A DNA stretch of 58,480 nt from Ga0077536 sp943370145 (GTDB lineage: Bacteria > Pseudomonadota > Gammaproteobacteria > Ga0077536). The position numbers and the translations under genes are program-made. The stretch's first letter is position 1. Each line of letters starts with the position of its first letter. Location of the stretch: the NCBI GenBank assembly GCA_943370145.1, contig CALRPY020000026.1:1-58480 (forward strand), in the 5' to 3' direction. Positions 1 through 11,440 of this stretch are shown piece by piece. The notes beneath the pieces were generated by a model. That model searched no databases, was not told where the DNA came from, and saw nothing but the letters and a program-made list of their open reading frames with translations.

Positions 1-6
1 GGTGGG

Positions 7-62
7 GGAGTAAAGGTGTCAGATTTAAAATCTGACACCTTTACTCCGGACACCTTTTCTCC
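7..62. repeat. GGTGTCAGATTT palindromic repeat, copy 1
   Basis: Positions 7-47 form a near-perfect palindrome with about 20-bp arms built around GGTGTCAGATTT and its complement, followed at 48-62 by a second half-copy of the right arm (GGACACCTTTTCTCC). The same core recurs at 17092-17159, 17214-17254 and 26983-27019. It looks like a REP-type extragenic element; none of the copies lies in a coding sequence. It lies beyond the 3' end of the monooxygenase gene that ends at 159. Confidence 0.85.
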
Positions 63-158
63 GCTGACGGTTCTCAATGCCATTGCCGGAAACGGCAGGC
101 CTTGGACCCTGCAGATCATCCAAGCGCAGCGCGGGTCGGGAGCGGCAAAGATTCATGC

Positions 159-1832
<1,674 letters not shown>

Positions 1833-1966
1833 GGACCCTCTCCTCGTTGGCACCGCGCGGCGGTGCGATATGGATGGCTGCGGGCCTCGCGACCCGTGCG
1901 CCCCAGACTACGCCACGGGCGCCGGCAAGCGTCATCCCTCACATGAAGGAACTGACCACGCGCCGA

Positions 1967-2689
1967 TCAGATCGAAGGCAGGCTGACCCGCCGTGCCAGC
2001 GCTTCCGCGCTTTCCTTGCGCTCGGAATAGCGGTCGACGAAGTAATCGACCCGATCGCGCAGCAGCAGCGTGAACTTCACGAGTTCCTCCATCACGTCCA
2101 CTATGCGGTCGTAGTAGGCCGAGGGCTGCATGCGGTCGTCGTCCCCGAATTCCTGCCAGGCCTTGGCGACAGACGACTGGTTCGGGATCGTGAACATCCG
2201 CATCCACCGCCCCAGCACCCGCAACTGGTTCACCGCGTTGAAGGACTGCGAGCCGCCGCAGACCTGCATCACCGCGAGGGTCTTGCCCTGCGTGGGGCGC
2301 ACCGCGCCGAGCGCAAGCGGAATCCAGTCGATCTGCGCCTTCATCACCGCAGTGATCGCGCCGTGGCGTTCCGGCGAGCACCACACCTGCCCTTCCGACC
2401 ACTGCATGAGCTCACGCAGTTCCTGCACCTTCGGGTGCTCGACCGGCGCCCCGTCGGGCAGTGGCAGGCCGTGCGGGTCGAAGATGCGCGTGTCCGCCCC
2501 GAAGGCCTGCAGCAGGCGGGCGGACTCCTCCACCACCAGCCGGCTGAACGCGCGCTCGCGCAGCGAGCCGTAGAGCAGGAGGATGCGCGGGGCATGGGCG
2601 GACGGCGCCGCGGCGAATACCTGCGCGGTGTCAGGGCGCGCGAAGAGCGTCGCGCACACGTTGGGAAGCAGGCGGGTGTCGGTGGTCAT
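1967..2689 (-). CDS. arsH: NADPH-dependent FMN reductase ArsH
   Basis: 240 aa flavodoxin-like protein. ArsH proteins use FMN and NADPH and give resistance to organoarsenicals by oxidising trivalent forms; some act as quinone or azo reductases. The ArsH signature runs through the protein: LLYGSLRERAFS (FMN phosphate loop), WSEGQVWCSPERHG, KAQIDWIPLALGAVRPTQG, GGSQSFNAVNQLRVLGRW and IPNQSSVAKA. This level of agreement separates it from generic NADPH-FMN reductases. No arsR, arsC or arsB is visible nearby, so it is an orphan ars gene here. The start is the ATG giving a typical N-terminal extension before the flavodoxin fold. Confidence 0.93.
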   Translation of the reverse strand: MTTDTRLLPNVCATLFARPDTAQVFAAAPSAHAPRILLLYGSLRERAFSRLVVEESARLLQAFGADTRIFDPHGLPLPDGAPVEHPKVQELRELMQWSEGQVWCSPERHGAITAVMKAQIDWIPLALGAVRPTQGKTLAVMQVCGGSQSFNAVNQLRVLGRWMRMFTIPNQSSVAKAWQEFGDDDRMQPSAYYDRIVDVMEELVKFTLLLRDRVDYFVDRYSERKESAEALARRVSLPSI

Positions 2690-2996
2690 GCGGAGTGCGC
2701 CATGTGGTGAGGGAGCCGGATTGTCCCGGCCGGCATTGTACGCGGCGGCCAGCCGACCTTGCCCGTGCGCCAGGGACAGCCTGCGGCTGCGCCACGCCTA
2801 CGGGGCCCGGCATACGACTTCATCCATGCGGCCCGTTTTTTGAGGGCCGCTTGCGTTGCGCGGTGGACGCTAAGGAAAAATTCCGTTAGAAGTCGAGCAA
2901 AACAGGTGGCGCTCGCGACTTCCTCGATGCCACCCCCGATGCACAGGGACAAATGACGGTGACCCGCCCGGCACGCAAGCGTCGCCGAAGCACACG
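2690..2996. other. Divergent intergenic region arsH / hybrid kinase
   Basis: 307 bp between divergently transcribed genes. It holds a 7-bp perfect hairpin GCGGCCC...GGGCCGC (2828-2850) with a T-rich loop, a short imperfect palindrome CTAAGGAA-AAA-TTCCGTTAG at 2870-2889 that could be an operator, and the mini-ORF at 2953-3000. No convincing sigma-70 promoter was recognised. Confidence 0.5.
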
Positions 2997-3000
2997 ATGA
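2953..3000 (+). CDS. Possible 15-codon leader peptide coupled to the kinase
   Basis: ATG at 2953 is preceded by AGGGA and opens a 15-codon frame (MTVTRPARKRRRSTR) whose TGA overlaps the kinase ATG as ATGA. The kinase start itself has no visible ribosome site, so this mini-ORF could deliver ribosomes to it by translational coupling. The peptide is very basic (7 Arg/Lys). This is inferred from sequence layout only; it may be chance. Confidence 0.35.
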   Translation: MTVTRPARKRRRSTR

Positions 3001-5999
3001 CGCAACGCTTATCCCCGCTGTTCGCCACCCTCGCGCTCGGTCCGCTGCTCGTTGGCCTGATTTTCGTGCTCGTCGACACCCCACGCCTCGAGCACGAGGC
3101 CTATCACAATCTCGAGAGCATCACCCGGCTCAAGAGCGAGCAGATCGAACTCTGGCTGCAGGAGCGGCACGGTGATGGCTTCAACCTGCAGGCATCGAAG
3201 TCCGTCGGGGCAAATACGGCACGCCTGCTCGCGAACCCGGACACGCCCGATGCCGCTGCCGAGGTGCGCATCCGCATGCAGGCGCTGGTGGACGCCTACG
3301 GCTACGCGGGTGTCTTCCTGCTGGGCGCCGACGGGACGCTGCTCGCCGGCGTCGGCAAGGACACCGAGGTCACGGCCGCCACGCGCGCGTTCCTGGCTCG
3401 GTCGCTCGCGGAAAAGCGCATCGTGAACGGTGACCCCTACCGGGAGGCGGACGCGCCCGTGCGGCTGGAATGGGCTGTTCCCGTGGACGCCGGCGACCCG
3501 GCGCCCGGCGCGGCACGGGCAGGCATTGTCCTGCGCATGCACACCCGCAGCTACCTGTATCCGATGGTCAAGACCTGGCCGACCGCGACCGCCAGCGCCG
3601 GGACCGCACTCGTGCGGCGGTCCGGCGCGTCCGTGCTGTTCCTGGACATGACGCGCCGCCGCGAGGATAGCGCACGTCCCCAGGTGATGCCGCTCGACAC
3701 CCCCGGGCTGCCGGCAGCCGCAGCGGTCAGGTCGGGGCGGCCCGGCACGATGCGTGGGCGCGATTACCGCGGCACGGAGGTCCTCGCGGCGTACCGCCCG
3801 GTGACCGGCACCGACTGGCACATCGTGTCGAAGATCGATCGGGCCGAGGCCCTCGCGCCGATGTGGCGGACCTTCCGCTGGATCGTCGGCATCACGGGCG
3901 TGGCGTCCTGCGGCGTGTTCTGGGCCTTCAGGCGCATGCAGGGCCAGGAACGACATCTCCGCGAACTTGAAATCGAGGCGCGGACAGCACAGCTGTACCG
4001 CCGTCTCCGGTCGCTGGGGGACAACCTGCCGCAGGGTTTCATCTACCAGTACGCGTTGGAGCCGGACGGCCGGCCCCGGTTCGACTACGTCAGCGCCGGC
4101 ATCGAGCGGGTCCTCGGGCTGACGCCGGCCGAAGCCCTCGCGGACGCAAGCAAAGCGTTCGCCAACGTGGAACCCGAGTCACTGGCGAGGTACAAGGAGG
4201 ACGAGGCGCGCAGCGCACGCGAGATGAGCACCTTCCGGAGCGTGGTCGCATTCAGGGGACCGAACGGCGAGCGAAGGTGGATGGAAATCCACTCGTCACC
4301 GCACCGCGGGCCGAACGGCGAGGCGCAGTGGGATGGTGTGACACTGGATGTCACCGCCGCGAAGCAGGCGGAGGCCGAGCGGAGCAAGCTGCTCAAAATC
4401 ATCGAGGATTCGCCCGATTTCATCGGCATGGCCGATATGAACGGGCACCTGCTCTACCACAATCTCGCCGCGCGCCGGATGCTCGGGCTCGAGGACGACG
4501 CCGATCCGTGCGCCCTGCGCATCGAAGACGTGCATCCGGCTTGGGGCTCGACGCTGGTGCGCGAGCAGGGCATTCCGGCCGCGCTCGAGCACGGCTACTG
4601 GATGCACGACAACTCGGTGCTCGATGCCGGCACCGGTCACGAGACGCCGGTGTCCCAGCTGCTCATCCTGCATCGCGACGAACACGGCGAACCGCAGCTG
4701 CTGTCGACGATCATGCAGGACATCACCGCGCGCCGGCAGGCCGAGCATGAACTCGCGCTGTACCGCGAGCACCTGGAACACCTGGTCGAGCTGCGCTCGG
4801 CCGAAATCGTCGACCTCAACATCGAGCTGCAGAAGCGTGCCGCGGAAGCCGAGGCCGCCAACGTCGCGAAGAGCACCTTCCTCGCCACCATGTCGCACGA
4901 GATCCGCACGCCGATGAACGCGATCATCGGTTTCGCGAGCCTGCTGCAGGCGAAGGTCGACAATCCCGAGCACAAGGATCGGCTGCGGAAAATCGTGCAA
5001 TCGGGCAAGCACCTGCTGGGCCTCATCAACGACATCCTGGACCTGTCGAAGATCGAGGCCGATCGCCTGACCCTGGACGAGTCGAATTTCCTGCTCGCGT
5101 CCGAAATCAGCCACGTGTGCAGCATGATGGCCGACCGCATCGACGGCAAAGGCCTCCAGCTGAAAGTGCAGATAGACCCCCGGCTGGCGCGCCTGCCGCT
5201 GCTCGGCGATCCCCTGCGCATCGGCCAGGTGCTGGTCAACCTCATCGGCAACGCCGTCAAGTTCACCGAGCAGGGCCACATCACGCTGCGGGCGACGCTG
5301 GTATCCGAAGAAGAGCAGCAGGTGCAACTGCGCTTCGAGGTGGAGGACACCGGCATCGGCATCAGCGCGGAACAGCAACAAAAGCTGTTCCAGCCGTTTC
5401 AACAGGCCGAATCCTCGACTACGCGCAAGTACGGTGGCAGTGGCCTCGGCCTTGCGATCTCGAAGCGTCTCGTCGAACTGATGGGCGGTGAACTGGGTGT
5501 CGTCAGTTCACCCGGCCAGGGCAGTACGTTCTGGTTCACCGCCGTGCTGAGGCATGGCGATGCGAATGCGGTGCGCTACATGGAGCGGAGCGACGCGCAG
5601 ACCCGCCTGCGGGCCGGCGCCCGCGTCTTGCTGGTGGAGGACAATGACGTCAACCAGGAGGTCGCGAGCGAAACCCTGAAGAGCTTCGGCCTCGCGGTCG
5701 ACGTCGCGAACCACGGCGGCGAGGCCGTGGACAGGGTGCGCACCACGCCCTACGACCTCATCCTGATGGACATGCAGATGCCGGTGATGGACGGCCTCGA
5801 GGCAACGCGCCGCATCCGGCAGATGGACCTTGGCCGAACCGTTCCCATCCTCGCCATGACGGCCAATGCCTTCGAGGAGGACCGTCGCAAGTGCGAGGAC
5901 GCCGGCATGGACGGCTTCGTGACCAAGCCGGTCGAGCCGAAGAAACTGCACGCCTACCTCGCGCGCTGGATTCCGGAGGAAACGACGGCAAGCGGGTAA
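2997..5999 (+). CDS. Membrane hybrid sensor histidine kinase (dCache-PAS-PAS-HisKA-HATPase-REC)
   Basis: 1000 aa inner-membrane sensor. An N-terminal membrane segment (about residues 8-26) and a second near 292-312 bracket a roughly 260-residue periplasmic sensor that looks like a double-Cache domain. Two PAS domains follow (about 335-460 and 465-590), then HisKA with the phospho-acceptor in MSHEIRTPMN (His634), a HATPase_c with the N, G1 and G2 boxes (NLIGNAVKF, EDTGIGI, YGGSGLGLAI), and a C-terminal receiver with Asp925 in LILMDMQMPVMDG. It therefore needs an Hpt partner to pass phosphate on; none is adjacent. The ligand is unknown. It converges on the kinase pair encoded at 6236-10857. Confidence 0.9.
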   Translation: MTQRLSPLFATLALGPLLVGLIFVLVDTPRLEHEAYHNLESITRLKSEQIELWLQERHGDGFNLQASKSVGANTARLLANPDTPDAAAEVRIRMQALVDAYGYAGVFLLGADGTLLAGVGKDTEVTAATRAFLARSLAEKRIVNGDPYREADAPVRLEWAVPVDAGDPAPGAARAGIVLRMHTRSYLYPMVKTWPTATASAGTALVRRSGASVLFLDMTRRREDSARPQVMPLDTPGLPAAAAVRSGRPGTMRGRDYRGTEVLAAYRPVTGTDWHIVSKIDRAEALAPMWRTFRWIVGITGVASCGVFWAFRRMQGQERHLRELEIEARTAQLYRRLRSLGDNLPQGFIYQYALEPDGRPRFDYVSAGIERVLGLTPAEALADASKAFANVEPESLARYKEDEARSAREMSTFRSVVAFRGPNGERRWMEIHSSPHRGPNGEAQWDGVTLDVTAAKQAEAERSKLLKIIEDSPDFIGMADMNGHLLYHNLAARRMLGLEDDADPCALRIEDVHPAWGSTLVREQGIPAALEHGYWMHDNSVLDAGTGHETPVSQLLILHRDEHGEPQLLSTIMQDITARRQAEHELALYREHLEHLVELRSAEIVDLNIELQKRAAEAEAANVAKSTFLATMSHEIRTPMNAIIGFASLLQAKVDNPEHKDRLRKIVQSGKHLLGLINDILDLSKIEADRLTLDESNFLLASEISHVCSMMADRIDGKGLQLKVQIDPRLARLPLLGDPLRIGQVLVNLIGNAVKFTEQGHITLRATLVSEEEQQVQLRFEVEDTGIGISAEQQQKLFQPFQQAESSTTRKYGGSGLGLAISKRLVELMGGELGVVSSPGQGSTFWFTAVLRHGDANAVRYMERSDAQTRLRAGARVLLVEDNDVNQEVASETLKSFGLAVDVANHGGEAVDRVRTTPYDLILMDMQMPVMDGLEATRRIRQMDLGRTVPILAMTANAFEEDRRKCEDAGMDGFVTKPVEPKKLHAYLARWIPEETTASG

Positions 6000-6235
6000 G
6001 GAGCTGACTTTGCCGGAAAGCCAGGCGTGCGTGCCCGCAGCGGCCGTTCGGAGTTGGCACCGGAGACTGTGTCGTGGCCGACCTGGCCTGGCACTGCGGA
6101 GGCGCAATGCGCACGACGCGCTCCTGCTCGCCGCACGCGACCTGCGGACTGAGCGCCAGCGCCCGCGCGCGCCAGTGACCAGTGCGGTGCGCGCAGCGTC
6201 GCAAAAACCAGGACCAGACGCCGCGTAGCCCGGGG

Positions 6236-7630
6236 CTACTGGTCGCGACCCGCCGCCGCGTCCCGCAAGAGGCGCCGGGCCTCCCGGAAATCGAACGCGG
6301 CCATGGCCTCCTGCAAGGCCTCCAGCCGTTCGCCCAGCACCGGTGCGAGCAAGTCGGCGTTGTCCTGCCATACCTGTTGCGAGCGCCAGTCGTCATCGGC
6401 CAGCAAGCGATCCAGCCAGGCAAGCGCTTCGGCCACACGCTGCCGGTCCATTGGCTGCGGCAACGGCGCGCGCGGCAGGCGCAGGCTGAACCAGAACGCG
6501 CTGCCCCCACCGGGCGCGCTGCTGAAGCCGATCTCGCCGCCCATGAGAGCGACGATGCGCCGGGCGAGCGCGAGCTCGAGGCCGAGGCCGCCGTGTTCGC
6601 GGGTGCTCGAGTTGTCGCCCTGGTTGAAGTGGCGGAACAGGCCAGCCTGGATCTCGGCCGACATGCCGACGCCCTCGTCGCGGACCTCGCAGCGCAGGCC
6701 GACGGTGTCCTGCTGCGCGGCGGACTGGATCACGGCCAGGGTGATCCGCCCCTGCGCCGAGAACTTCAGCGCGTTGGACAGCAGGATGTCGAGCAGCTGG
6801 CCGATGCGCACCGGGTCGCCCTTCAGGCGTGCCGGCACGCCCGGGTCGTACTCGAGCGCCAGTTCGAGTCCGCGGGCGCGGGCCCTCGCCGCGTGCTCGT
6901 CGATGATGCGTTGGACCAGCGAACGCGGTTCGAAATCGACGCAGGCAATCGCGAGCGCGCCGGATTCGCTCAACGAGTAGTCCAGCACGTCCTCGACCAC
7001 GCGCAACAGCGTGCCCGCGGACTGGCGCAGCGTCGCCAGCATGCCACGCCCGCGCTCGTCCTTGACCTCGCGTTCGAGGAGGTGCGCAAAGCCCATGACG
7101 TGATTCATCGGTGTGCGCAGTTCGTGGCCGACGTTCTGCAGGAACGCGGTCTTCGCCCGCTCCCCGGCCTGCGCGGCGTCGCGTGCCGCGGCGAGTTCGA
7201 CGGTGCGCGCATGCACCAGCTCATCGAGATGCTCGCGGTGACGCGCGAGTTCCAGGTGCATCGCCACGCGCGCGCGCAGCACGTGCTTGTTGACGGGCTT
7301 GTGGATGAAATCGACGGCGCCGGCCGTGAGCGCCTGGGTCTCGCTCTCCGCGTCCGTCTTCGCGGTCACGAAGATGATCGGCAGTTCGCGCGTGGCGGCG
7401 TCGGCCTTGAGCCGACCGCAGACCTCGTAACCGTCCATGCCGGGCATCATCACGTCGAGCAGGATCAGCGCCGGTCGCGGCCCGTTCGCGAGCAGGGCCA
7501 GCGCCTGCGGTCCCGAGTTCGCGACGACGAGTTCGTAGTCCTCCTCGAGCAGCGCGATCAGCGTCTCGATATTGCTCGGCTCGTCGTCGACGACGAGGAG
7601 CCGGGGCAATTCGGCGGGCGTGCCATTCAT
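6236..7630 (-). CDS. REC-HisKA-HATPase histidine kinase
   Basis: 464 aa, no membrane segment, so cytoplasmic. An N-terminal receiver (Asp59 in LILLDVMMPGMDGYEVC, Lys in HKPVNK) is followed by a coiled-coil linker, HisKA with His169 in VGHELRTPMN, and HATPase_c (LLSNALKFS, DEGVGM, HGGLGLELA). The C-terminal tail of about 70 residues is helical (LAWLDRLLADDD ... FDFREARRLLRDA) and resembles the tail of the kinase encoded upstream. The gene begins inside the upstream kinase's stop (4-bp ATGA overlap), so the two are translationally coupled. The receiver may take phosphate from the upstream membrane kinase, making this a relay step. Confidence 0.88.
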   Translation of the reverse strand: MNGTPAELPRLLVVDDEPSNIETLIALLEEDYELVVANSGPQALALLANGPRPALILLDVMMPGMDGYEVCGRLKADAATRELPIIFVTAKTDAESETQALTAGAVDFIHKPVNKHVLRARVAMHLELARHREHLDELVHARTVELAAARDAAQAGERAKTAFLQNVGHELRTPMNHVMGFAHLLEREVKDERGRGMLATLRQSAGTLLRVVEDVLDYSLSESGALAIACVDFEPRSLVQRIIDEHAARARARGLELALEYDPGVPARLKGDPVRIGQLLDILLSNALKFSAQGRITLAVIQSAAQQDTVGLRCEVRDEGVGMSAEIQAGLFRHFNQGDNSSTREHGGLGLELALARRIVALMGGEIGFSSAPGGGSAFWFSLRLPRAPLPQPMDRQRVAEALAWLDRLLADDDWRSQQVWQDNADLLAPVLGERLEALQEAMAAFDFREARRLLRDAAAGRDQ

Positions 7631-10600
7631 GCCAGGGTCCAGTTCTGCTCGCGGGCGAGCTGTTCGAGGTGGGCGGCCGCAGCCGGAAAATCGAAGCGCG
7701 CGACGGCGCGGGAGACCGCGCCATAGGCCCCCTCGAGTGGGGTGCCGGCCAGCAGCGCCCCGACCTCCGCATCCTGCCGGCGGGCACGGGCCTGGCCGCC
7801 GGCCAACAGCTGCGCAAGCTCGCGCAGGGCCGGCAGCACGTGCGCCTCGTCGATGCCCCGCCCGGCCCCGGCGTCGACGGTGGCCTGCGCCGCGGCCGGG
7901 GCAGCCGCAGACTCCGCCGGGGCGGCGACCCGCGTATCCGCAGCCACGCCAAGGGACACGGTGAACCAGAAGGTGCTGCCGCGGCCGGGCTCGCTGGCAA
8001 CGCCGATTTCACCGCCCATCAGCTCGACCAGGCGCTTGCTGATGGACAACCCGAGGCCGGTGCCGCCGTACTTGCGCGTCGTCGAGGCATCGGCCTGCTG
8101 GAAAGCCTCGAAGACACGGCCGAGCTGTTCGGGCGTCATGCCGACGCCGGTGTCCTCCACGCTCACCCGCAGGCGCAGGCCGTCCGCCGAGCGCTCCACG
8201 CAGTCGACGGTGACCCGCACGACGCCTCGCTCGGTGAACTTGAGAGCATTGCCGACGAGATTGCCGAGCACCTGCTGCACGCGCAGCGGATCGCCGAGCA
8301 CCGTGGCCGGCGCGCCGGGCCCGAGCACGAACTCGAGGCGCACGCCCTTGTTCGCCGCCACCACCCCGAACATGTCGCGGCACCTCTCGAGGAGGCTGGC
8401 CACGCCGAAAGGCACGCGCTCGATGGCCATGCCACCGGCCTCCAGCTTCGAGTAGTCGAGCACGCTGCCCAGCACCTCGAGCAGCGCCGCGCCCGCGGCG
8501 CTGATCTTGTGCACGTAATCGAGCTGCCGCGCGTTCAGGCCGGAATCCTCGAGCGCGCTGGCCAGGCCCAGCATCGCGTTCAGGGGCGTGCGGATTTCGT
8601 GGCTCATGTTGGCGAGGAACTCGCTCTTCGCCTGGCTCGCGACCTCGGCCGCGTGCCGCGCGTCGATCAGCGCCTGCTCGGCCTGTTTGCGCGCGGTCGC
8701 ATCGAACATCACGCCAACGACGCGCTTCGCCGCGCCCGCGTCATCGCGCTCGACGCACCGACCGAAGCTGTGCACCCAGATCCAGCTGCCGTCCTTGCGC
8801 AGCACCCGGTACTCGATTTCGTAACGGTCGCTCCTGCCGCTGAAGTGGTCCGCACGGGCCTGCTTCGCCCGCTCCAGGTCTTCGGGCACGACCCGGGCCT
8901 CCCATTCGGACAGGTGCCGCGGCAACGGCGCGCCCGCCGGGTAGCCCATCAGTTCGCCCCAGCGCTCGTTGACGCGCAACCAGCCGGTATCGAGCCGGAA
9001 TTCCCAGGTCGCCATGCCCGCGCTCGACAAGGCGAGCTCCAACCAGTCACGGCTCTCCTTGAGGCTCGCCTCCATTTCTCGTTGCGCGGTGAGGTCACGG
9101 TTGGCGCCGATCAGGCGGCGCGGGTGACCACGCTCGTCGAACTGGACGATACCGGCGGAGTGGATGTGGCGCAGGCGACCGCCCGGCAGTTGCAGGCGGT
9201 ACTCGTAGTCGAGGGGACTGCCGTCCGCCTTGCAGCGCGCGACGAGCTGCTCAAGCCGCAGGCGGTCATCGGGAAACACGTGCCGGCTCCAGAGTTCATA
9301 CAGCTGGCCCGACTGTCGCACCGCCGGCGGCGCCTCGAGCATGTCGAAGATCCGCGCGTCCCAGACGATGCGATCACCGTCGAAGTCCCAGGTCCAGATA
9401 CCGATGTCGGCGGCGGTGGTCGCGAGCTTCAGTTGCAGCAGCGCGTTTTCGAGCTCGGCGGTGCGCTGCGCGACCGTCGCCTCAAGCCCGGCCGTCAAGC
9501 GATGGTTTTCCTCCTCCAGCGCATGACGCTCGCTGACATCCGTGAGCATGCCGACCATCCGCCAGGGCCGGCCATCGGGCGTGCGCGCCATCAGCTTGCC
9601 GCGTGAACGCGTCCACACCCAGTGGCCATCCCGGTGCCGCATGCGGTAGTCGGCTTCGTAGAACGGCGTGTCCTCGCTGAAATGCCGCTCAACGGCGGCA
9701 TGGACGCCCGCCGCGTCATCCGGGTGCATGCGGCTCGTCCAGTCTTCCTCGGTGTCACCGAACGCCGCCTGCGGGTGACCGAGTATCTCCGTGAAGCGGG
9801 GCGAGAACCAGATCCTGCGAGCCACGAGGTCCCAGTCCCAGGCGCCCTGGTGGCTGCCCTCGAGCGCGAACTTCCACAGCGCTTCCGAATCCGCCAGGCG
9901 GCTGGCATAGCGATACACCCGCCATGCCGAGTAGCCGGCCACGGTGAGCACCAGCAGCACGAACAGCGCCTGCAGCATGGAGCGCCGCTGCCACGCCGCG
10001 AGGTCGCCAGTGGCCGCAACGCTGGCCACCACGTTGATCGGGTATTTACCCACCCGGCGCCGCGCTTCGAAGCGCGGCACCCCGTCGGGCATCACGGTGC
10101 CGGCGTTGCCGTCGGTGCGCCCGGCGCCTATCAGCGCCCGCGACGCCTCCCCGCCGCCGATCAGTCCGGCGAGATTCGGCGGCGCCGGGTAGCGGTAGAT
10201 GAGCCGCGCGTTCGCGTCGAACAGCGTGACGTGATCGAGCCGATCGAGTTCGAGGCCGTCCACCAGCCGATGGAAGGACGCGCTGGTCAAGCCGATGGAC
10301 ACGGTGCCGGCGAAGCTGCCGTCCGGCGCCTCCAGACGCCGCAACAGCACGATGCCGGGGTCGCCGGTGATCCAGTTGACCGCCGGCGCGGAGATCACGA
10401 GGCCCGCCCGCGGGTCGAGTTTGAGCCGCTGGAAGTCGGCGCGATCCGCCGGGCTGACGGAGTGACGTGGCGGCAGACCCGGGCCGAAGCGGGCAAGGCC
10501 CTGCCGATCCAGCACCCGCAGACTCGCGATCTCGGGCAGCGAGGCCCGGATTTGCGCCAGCATGCGCTCGAAGGCTGGCTCGTCGAAGTTCGCGCGGGCC

Positions 10601-10857
10601 AGTTCCTTGCGGTAGTCGATCGCCACGAGTTGCAGCGCCAGATCGCATTTGCTGAAGGTCTCGAGCGCGCTCGCTTCGAGCATGCGTGACAGGTTCTGCG
10701 CCTGCTGGCGGGCGCGTGCCTCGATAAATCGTCTCTCACTGACGGCCAACGACACCAACAGCGCGACGATAGCCACGACGAACGCCGCCGCGGCCAGCGC
10801 AAACAGGCCACCGCGAGCCGCAAAACGCTGCCAAGCCTGGGTCAGGGTGCCCTTCAT
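7627..10857 (-). CDS. Membrane sensor histidine kinase with three PAS domains
   Basis: 1076 aa inner-membrane kinase. Membrane segments lie at about 16-38 and 286-308, with a Cache-type periplasmic sensor between them (PPRHSVSPADRADF region resembles dCache sensors). Three PAS/PAC units follow (roughly 325-450, 470-590, 600-730), then HisKA with His753 in MSHEIRTPLN and a HATPase (NLVGNALKFT, EDTGVGM, YGGTGLGLSI). Unusually for this architecture there is no receiver after the ATPase: an Ala-rich linker leads into a short helical tail that resembles the tails normally found beyond a receiver. It is the first gene of a two-gene unit; its stop overlaps the start of the REC-HisKA kinase at 7630. 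Confidence 0.88.
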   Translation of the reverse strand: MKGTLTQAWQRFAARGGLFALAAAAFVVAIVALLVSLAVSERRFIEARARQQAQNLSRMLEASALETFSKCDLALQLVAIDYRKELARANFDEPAFERMLAQIRASLPEIASLRVLDRQGLARFGPGLPPRHSVSPADRADFQRLKLDPRAGLVISAPAVNWITGDPGIVLLRRLEAPDGSFAGTVSIGLTSASFHRLVDGLELDRLDHVTLFDANARLIYRYPAPPNLAGLIGGGEASRALIGAGRTDGNAGTVMPDGVPRFEARRRVGKYPINVVASVAATGDLAAWQRRSMLQALFVLLVLTVAGYSAWRVYRYASRLADSEALWKFALEGSHQGAWDWDLVARRIWFSPRFTEILGHPQAAFGDTEEDWTSRMHPDDAAGVHAAVERHFSEDTPFYEADYRMRHRDGHWVWTRSRGKLMARTPDGRPWRMVGMLTDVSERHALEEENHRLTAGLEATVAQRTAELENALLQLKLATTAADIGIWTWDFDGDRIVWDARIFDMLEAPPAVRQSGQLYELWSRHVFPDDRLRLEQLVARCKADGSPLDYEYRLQLPGGRLRHIHSAGIVQFDERGHPRRLIGANRDLTAQREMEASLKESRDWLELALSSAGMATWEFRLDTGWLRVNERWGELMGYPAGAPLPRHLSEWEARVVPEDLERAKQARADHFSGRSDRYEIEYRVLRKDGSWIWVHSFGRCVERDDAGAAKRVVGVMFDATARKQAEQALIDARHAAEVASQAKSEFLANMSHEIRTPLNAMLGLASALEDSGLNARQLDYVHKISAAGAALLEVLGSVLDYSKLEAGGMAIERVPFGVASLLERCRDMFGVVAANKGVRLEFVLGPGAPATVLGDPLRVQQVLGNLVGNALKFTERGVVRVTVDCVERSADGLRLRVSVEDTGVGMTPEQLGRVFEAFQQADASTTRKYGGTGLGLSISKRLVELMGGEIGVASEPGRGSTFWFTVSLGVAADTRVAAPAESAAAPAAAQATVDAGAGRGIDEAHVLPALRELAQLLAGGQARARRQDAEVGALLAGTPLEGAYGAVSRAVARFDFPAAAAHLEQLAREQNWTLA

Positions 10858-11077
10858 CCCTTCTCTCTGTCACTCCGTTGTCAGCATGGTCGAAACGGCC
10901 GTCCCTGATGCGCTTCGTACGCTTGGCGAGGCTGTCCTGAACCTAGGCTGCAAATCTAGCCGGGAACGGCGACGAAATGACAGTGCCACGACGCGTTGAG
11001 TTGCCCGCGCGCAGCAAGGGCTGGCAGGACGCGCTCAAACGGCTGGGCGCGGCAAGGTCGAGGCGCCGCCGGACCGC

Positions 11078-11440
11078 TCACTCCCCGCTGTCCTCCGCCC
11101 AGTGGAAGCGATGCATGACCCTGTGCACGACCGGCACGAGCATGACGCCCATGACCGCGATGAATGCCAGGCCCGAATAGAGCGCGTAAACGCCCGCGAA
11201 CAGCTTGCCCGCTTCGCTGAGACCCTGGATTTTCACGGGCCCCATGCCACCGAGCAGCATCGATGCGTTCAGGAAGGCGTCCATCCAGCGCATGTCTTCG
11301 AGGTATCGAAACCCGACCATGCCCACCGCCAGCGAGAACGCGATCAGGCCGAGGGCCACGACCAGATGCGTCAGCAGTCGCAACACGAAACGTTCGACGG
11401 GAATGGGCGGCACGTGGCGCGGTTCGTAGATTCGCTTCAT
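11078..11440 (-). CDS. Small conserved membrane protein
   Basis: 120 aa with three likely membrane helices: about 20-42 (LLTHLVVALGLIAFSLAVG), a re-entrant or short helix around 57-70 (FLNASMLLGGMGPV), and 85-108. The two-helix-plus-loop layout recalls small ion-channel pore modules, but no selectivity filter such as GYG is present, so no function is assigned. The ATG at 11440 gives MKRIYEPRH and leaves a short basic cytoplasmic N-terminus; an upstream in-frame start at 11491 is possible. Transcribed divergently from the outer-membrane channel gene. Confidence 0.65.
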   Translation of the reverse strand: MKRIYEPRHVPPIPVERFVLRLLTHLVVALGLIAFSLAVGMVGFRYLEDMRWMDAFLNASMLLGGMGPVKIQGLSEAGKLFAGVYALYSGLAFIAVMGVMLVPVVHRVMHRFHWAEDSGE

